The position numbers were made by a program, and so were the translations under genes. Positions 62,301-64,000 of a stretch of 64,000 nt of DNA are shown in pieces (the first letter of the stretch is position 1; each line of letters starts with the position of its first letter). The stretch comes from an uncultured Paenibacillaceae bacterium (GTDB lineage: Bacteria > Bacillota > Bacilli > Paenibacillales > K13): contig CAJXLT010000005.1 in NCBI GenBank assembly GCA_913056365.1, positions 186,001-250,000 of the forward strand, in the 5' to 3' direction. Below the pieces are notes generated by a model. The model saw nothing but the letters and a program-made list of their open reading frames with translations. It was not told where the DNA came from and made no database searches.

Positions 62301-64000
62301 GGCGCTTACCCGTTGGAACGTCGGCTTGGCAATCTCGGCTGGCACCCGCTGCATCGGGATGTTCGGCGGTTCAGGGAAGGCAGCGACGCGCTCGAGCCAG
62401 AAGGCCCGACTCTCGTCATAGGCCTTCGTCTTCCGAAACGCTTCATACGCCTGTATATAGTCACGGAATGTGAAGGCCAGCGGCTCAAGCTCCCGCTCCG
62501 GATGTGTATAAGCTTGCATGACATCCTTCTCGATAAGCTGCATGCTCATGCCGTCTGCGATGAGCACATCGAAGCTCGTACATACATAGTGCTCGTCATC
62601 TGCTATACGGAACGCCTTCACCTCGAATAACGGCCAGCGATCAGTCTGGAACATCTGATGCGACATCCGACCACGCTCACGTTCGATGCGGGCTTGGCGC
62701 TCCGGAAGTGCGAGCGCTCTCATATCTTCGACTACAATCCTGTATTCGGGGACCCGTTCTAGTATCTTCTGTTTGCCTGACGGCAATATGACCGTTCGCA
62801 GCATCGGGTGTCTGCCGATTGCCGCATTCAAGCTTGCAGTGAGCCGTTGAATGTCTAGCTTCGTCGTCAGCTCCGAATACGCATGTGTCGCAACACCGCC
62901 AAGCTCGAAGTACTCATTGCGGCCGATGAAATATGCCCGTTGCACTTCCGTTAATGCAAACGGTTCATAGAGATTCGCGACATCCGGTTCAGCATGTCCA
63001 ACTAGACCGCTCGCGGACTCCTCTGATCGCTCTTCCCGCGCTTCATTAGCAGCCTCCGCCGCAATCCATGCGGCCATCCGTTCGATCGTCACATGCTCCA
63101 TGAAGACCGTGGGCTTCATGTGGACGCCGAATTGTTCGGACAACAGACCGATCATCTTCATCATCGCGATCGAATCACCGCCAAGCTCGTAGAAGTTATC
63201 ATGGATAGCCATAGCGGTATAGCCAAGCACGCGGCTCCAAATCTGTGCCGTTCGACTCTCAACCTCGGAATATTCGTTGTCCAACCGTCCTTTCAATGCA
63301 ACAGCACTGCCTGCGTCGGAACTTTCCTTACTAACTGGCTCCTGCTCCTCTCTGGAAGAACGTATTCGCGCGCGCAAGCGCTCTACCGTCTCGTCCGCAT
63401 AGCGAATCGCCAGCGTATCCAGCATGTCGAATATTTCGCCATCCGTATTCACTTGCCCGACGACAACCCGGGGAAGCTTCAAGGCCAGCGCCTGCGACAA
63501 GTACGCATGGACATGCTCATCCGGTGTCACCTTGTACAAGGAGAATTGACCGAACAGCTTCGTATACGCAGCGTTATCGAGCGCCAGGATGCTGGAGTAG
63601 AACGTCTCTTCCCAGGTAGGCCAGTTGATCGTGACTGTTCGCTTGCCGCGCAAGTTCCGTTCCTCCGTGTAAGCGTCCAAGTATGTATTAGATGCCGCGT
63701 AGCCGCCGACAAGATTGCCGCCCGTGAGGGTGATGATCGATGAGCAGAGCAAGAAGAAATCCAGCGGGTCCTGTTCTGTTAGCCGATCCAGGGCGAGGGT
63801 GCCCCACACCTTCGGACGCAGATCATCCCGAACATCATCGATTGTCAATGGTACTTGCTCGAAGTCATAGGGATGGACAAGACCCGCCGCATGAACGATG
63901 CCGTGCAGAGGGCCGTATGCTGCGCGCACATGCTTCAGAACGCTGCCCAGCGCCTCTTCATCCGCGACGTCTGCGCTCATCACAATGAGCTGCGAGCCGT
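59358..64000 (-). CDS. Hybrid PKS-NRPS protein, KR(partial)-ACP-Cy-A-PCP (N-terminus off window)
   Basis: About 1546 residues are visible. In order: the end of a KR (LLCSSIITL, GYAASNTYLDAY); ACP (LGGDSIAM); a heterocyclisation (Cy) domain with DVLIADGMS (DxxxxDxxS) instead of HHxxxDG; an adenylation domain (YTSGSTGQPKG, FSFDLSVFDWFG, TGDYG, GKVDRKQL); and a PCP (AGGDSIML). The A-domain residues read by alignment to GrsA give D-L-F-N-M-S-L-I-W-(K), near the cysteine code DLYNLSLIWK, so a thiazoline or thiazole is likely. A 150-residue tail resembles a cut-down condensation domain without its histidines. The reading frame is open to the window edge. Confidence 0.92.
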   Translation of the reverse strand, partial: GSQLIVMSADVADEEALGSVLKHVRAAYGPLHGIVHAAGLVHPYDFEQVPLTIDDVRDDLRPKVWGTLALDRLTEQDPLDFFLLCSSIITLTGGNLVGGYAASNTYLDAYTEERNLRGKRTVTINWPTWEETFYSSILALDNAAYTKLFGQFSLYKVTPDEHVHAYLSQALALKLPRVVVGQVNTDGEIFDMLDTLAIRYADETVERLRARIRSSREEQEPVSKESSDAGSAVALKGRLDNEYSEVESRTAQIWSRVLGYTAMAIHDNFYELGGDSIAMMKMIGLLSEQFGVHMKPTVFMEHVTIERMAAWIAAEAANEAREERSEESASGLVGHAEPDVANLYEPFALTEVQRAYFIGRNEYFELGGVATHAYSELTTKLDIQRLTASLNAAIGRHPMLRTVILPSGKQKILERVPEYRIVVEDMRALALPERQARIERERGRMSHQMFQTDRWPLFEVKAFRIADDEHYVCTSFDVLIADGMSMQLIEKDVMQAYTHPERELEPLAFTFRDYIQAYEAFRKTKAYDESRAFWLERVAAFPEPPNIPMQRVPAEIAKPTFQRVSAVLADADWQQIKRLAAQHTVTPSAVFCAAYAEVLSRWSNQPRLAVNLTVFNRYPFHPDVHELVGDFTSLMLLGLEWSSQQSFWSKAFYVHRTIAEALEHRHYDGTEMIRELAKARNYEKGAIMPYVFTSLLSQDFQGAGEAGSLPGEAKMRLSQTSQVFIDFQLTERNGVVELSWDYVSELFNKEVIDLMFAAFKRILEELAVQGYAQPIPLPPSHAELYACYNETSRVRLMRATLDQLFAERAQRHPERIAVIDKQRHVTYGELYELSRQFAVKLQNEGIQPGDAVGVIGHRHYATIAAMQGVLMLGACYVPIDPDYPEERRSYIVSHSECRYVVDAAAEEPQLPQLEPDAELIQDSCADGIAYIIYTSGSTGQPKGVVVTHEAASNTLLDVIDRFAITEEDRVAALSSFSFDLSVFDWFGTLAAGAAVIVIEDPRDMPDVLRTAAAGECTVWNSVPALFAALLEVLPAEPAEGQQLPGLRTVMLSGDWIPLQLARTVRQRFPHAALYSLGGATEASIWSIYYPVTTIDEHWRSIPYGYPLGNQQWYVLSEDGRICPVGVTGELAIGGAGLAKGYWREEQKTQLAFIRHPELGPLYRTGDYGVMHKEGYMEFLGRRDHQIKIRGYRVELGEIESILMQQPEVRDAVVVDKQDNDGRTYLAAYWVPSTSEASESSQAAGGLLAERVMAALKARVPGYMVPSRVAMLERLPLSANGKVDRKQLPEPHIPSSGNSTAARPTTHMEKIVYGMWEEVLGTSSFGIRDHFFEAGGDSIMLMSVHAKLEGLYPNLTHIADLFAYPTVEKLAVELTRRVQPQSHHRARALLPRATSRAMAESAASIGAEPFELYVLAFAYMVAELTSQSSVPLAVFAGDASTSHLLLLEEIESAADGVREMQHRHIGRATKVTALAEGVTLAMLQAEPGVQEREIAIALYVLDEGEVQAVFVSTDMEDKAKALSSRFGDMLTILAEQVRQGGEHAYGK

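Overview
The window comes from a spore-forming, moderately GC-rich Gram-positive bacterium, most likely Paenibacillus or a close relative (Paenibacillaceae). This rests on two spore-germinant-receptor (Ger) operons, strong AGGAGG-type ribosome binding sites, a copper-amine-oxidase-N-type surface protein, mntABCD order, rocB/rocF, and a Bacillus-type catabolite-response element next to a chitin-active LPMO gene. No rRNA, tRNA, CRISPR array, transposase or phage structural gene was seen. The genus is an inference.

Left part (1-31 kb): accessory chromosomal genes in short operons. In order: the end of one Ger operon (gerC-like cut by the window edge, gerA-like); glyoxalase-fold gene; MerR-thioredoxin pair; XRE regulator with two membrane proteins; a group of small membrane proteins flanked by gene remnants; greA-rlmN; an ATP-grasp gene; a Crp-family regulator; a TolB-like propeller/GNAT pair; mntABCD manganese importer; a complete Ger operon (A-C-small D-like-B); two luciferase-like oxidoreductases; a secreted repeat protein; an MMPL exporter with its TetR; and peptide deformylase with an XRE regulator. 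The intergenic regions are full of short palindromic or direct repeats of at least three sequence families.

Middle (30.6-45.6 kb): aldo/keto reductase, arylamine N-acetyltransferase, rocB/rocF arginine genes, an ABC exporter with a divergent TetR, a 745-residue peptidoglycan-hydrolase-like protein (helical N-terminus, muramidase-like centre, C39-like peptidase end) followed by a lipoprotein, a two-CBM chitin LPMO under a cre-like box, and an AT-rich patch with an ECF-like sigma factor and two secreted proteins.

Right part (45.8-64 kb): one long leftward operon, cut by the right edge, that is the downstream end of a trans-AT polyketide/non-ribosomal peptide gene cluster. In transcription order it holds: a KR-ACP-Cy-A-PCP protein (A-domain residues point to cysteine, so a thiazoline or thiazole is expected); a KS-KR-ACP protein; a KS-ACP protein; an ABC exporter (ATPase and two permeases); a stand-alone carrier protein; a BtrH-like protein carrying a C-terminal carbohydrate-type beta-sandwich; a GT8 glycosyltransferase; and FkbK/FkbJ/FkbI homologues for a hydroxy- or methoxymalonyl-type extender unit. 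Nearly every junction overlaps or is only tens of bases apart, so the genes are probably co-transcribed. The carrier/BtrH-like/GT8 trio, which could acylate or glycosylate the product, is the least familiar part and the best candidate for new biology here.
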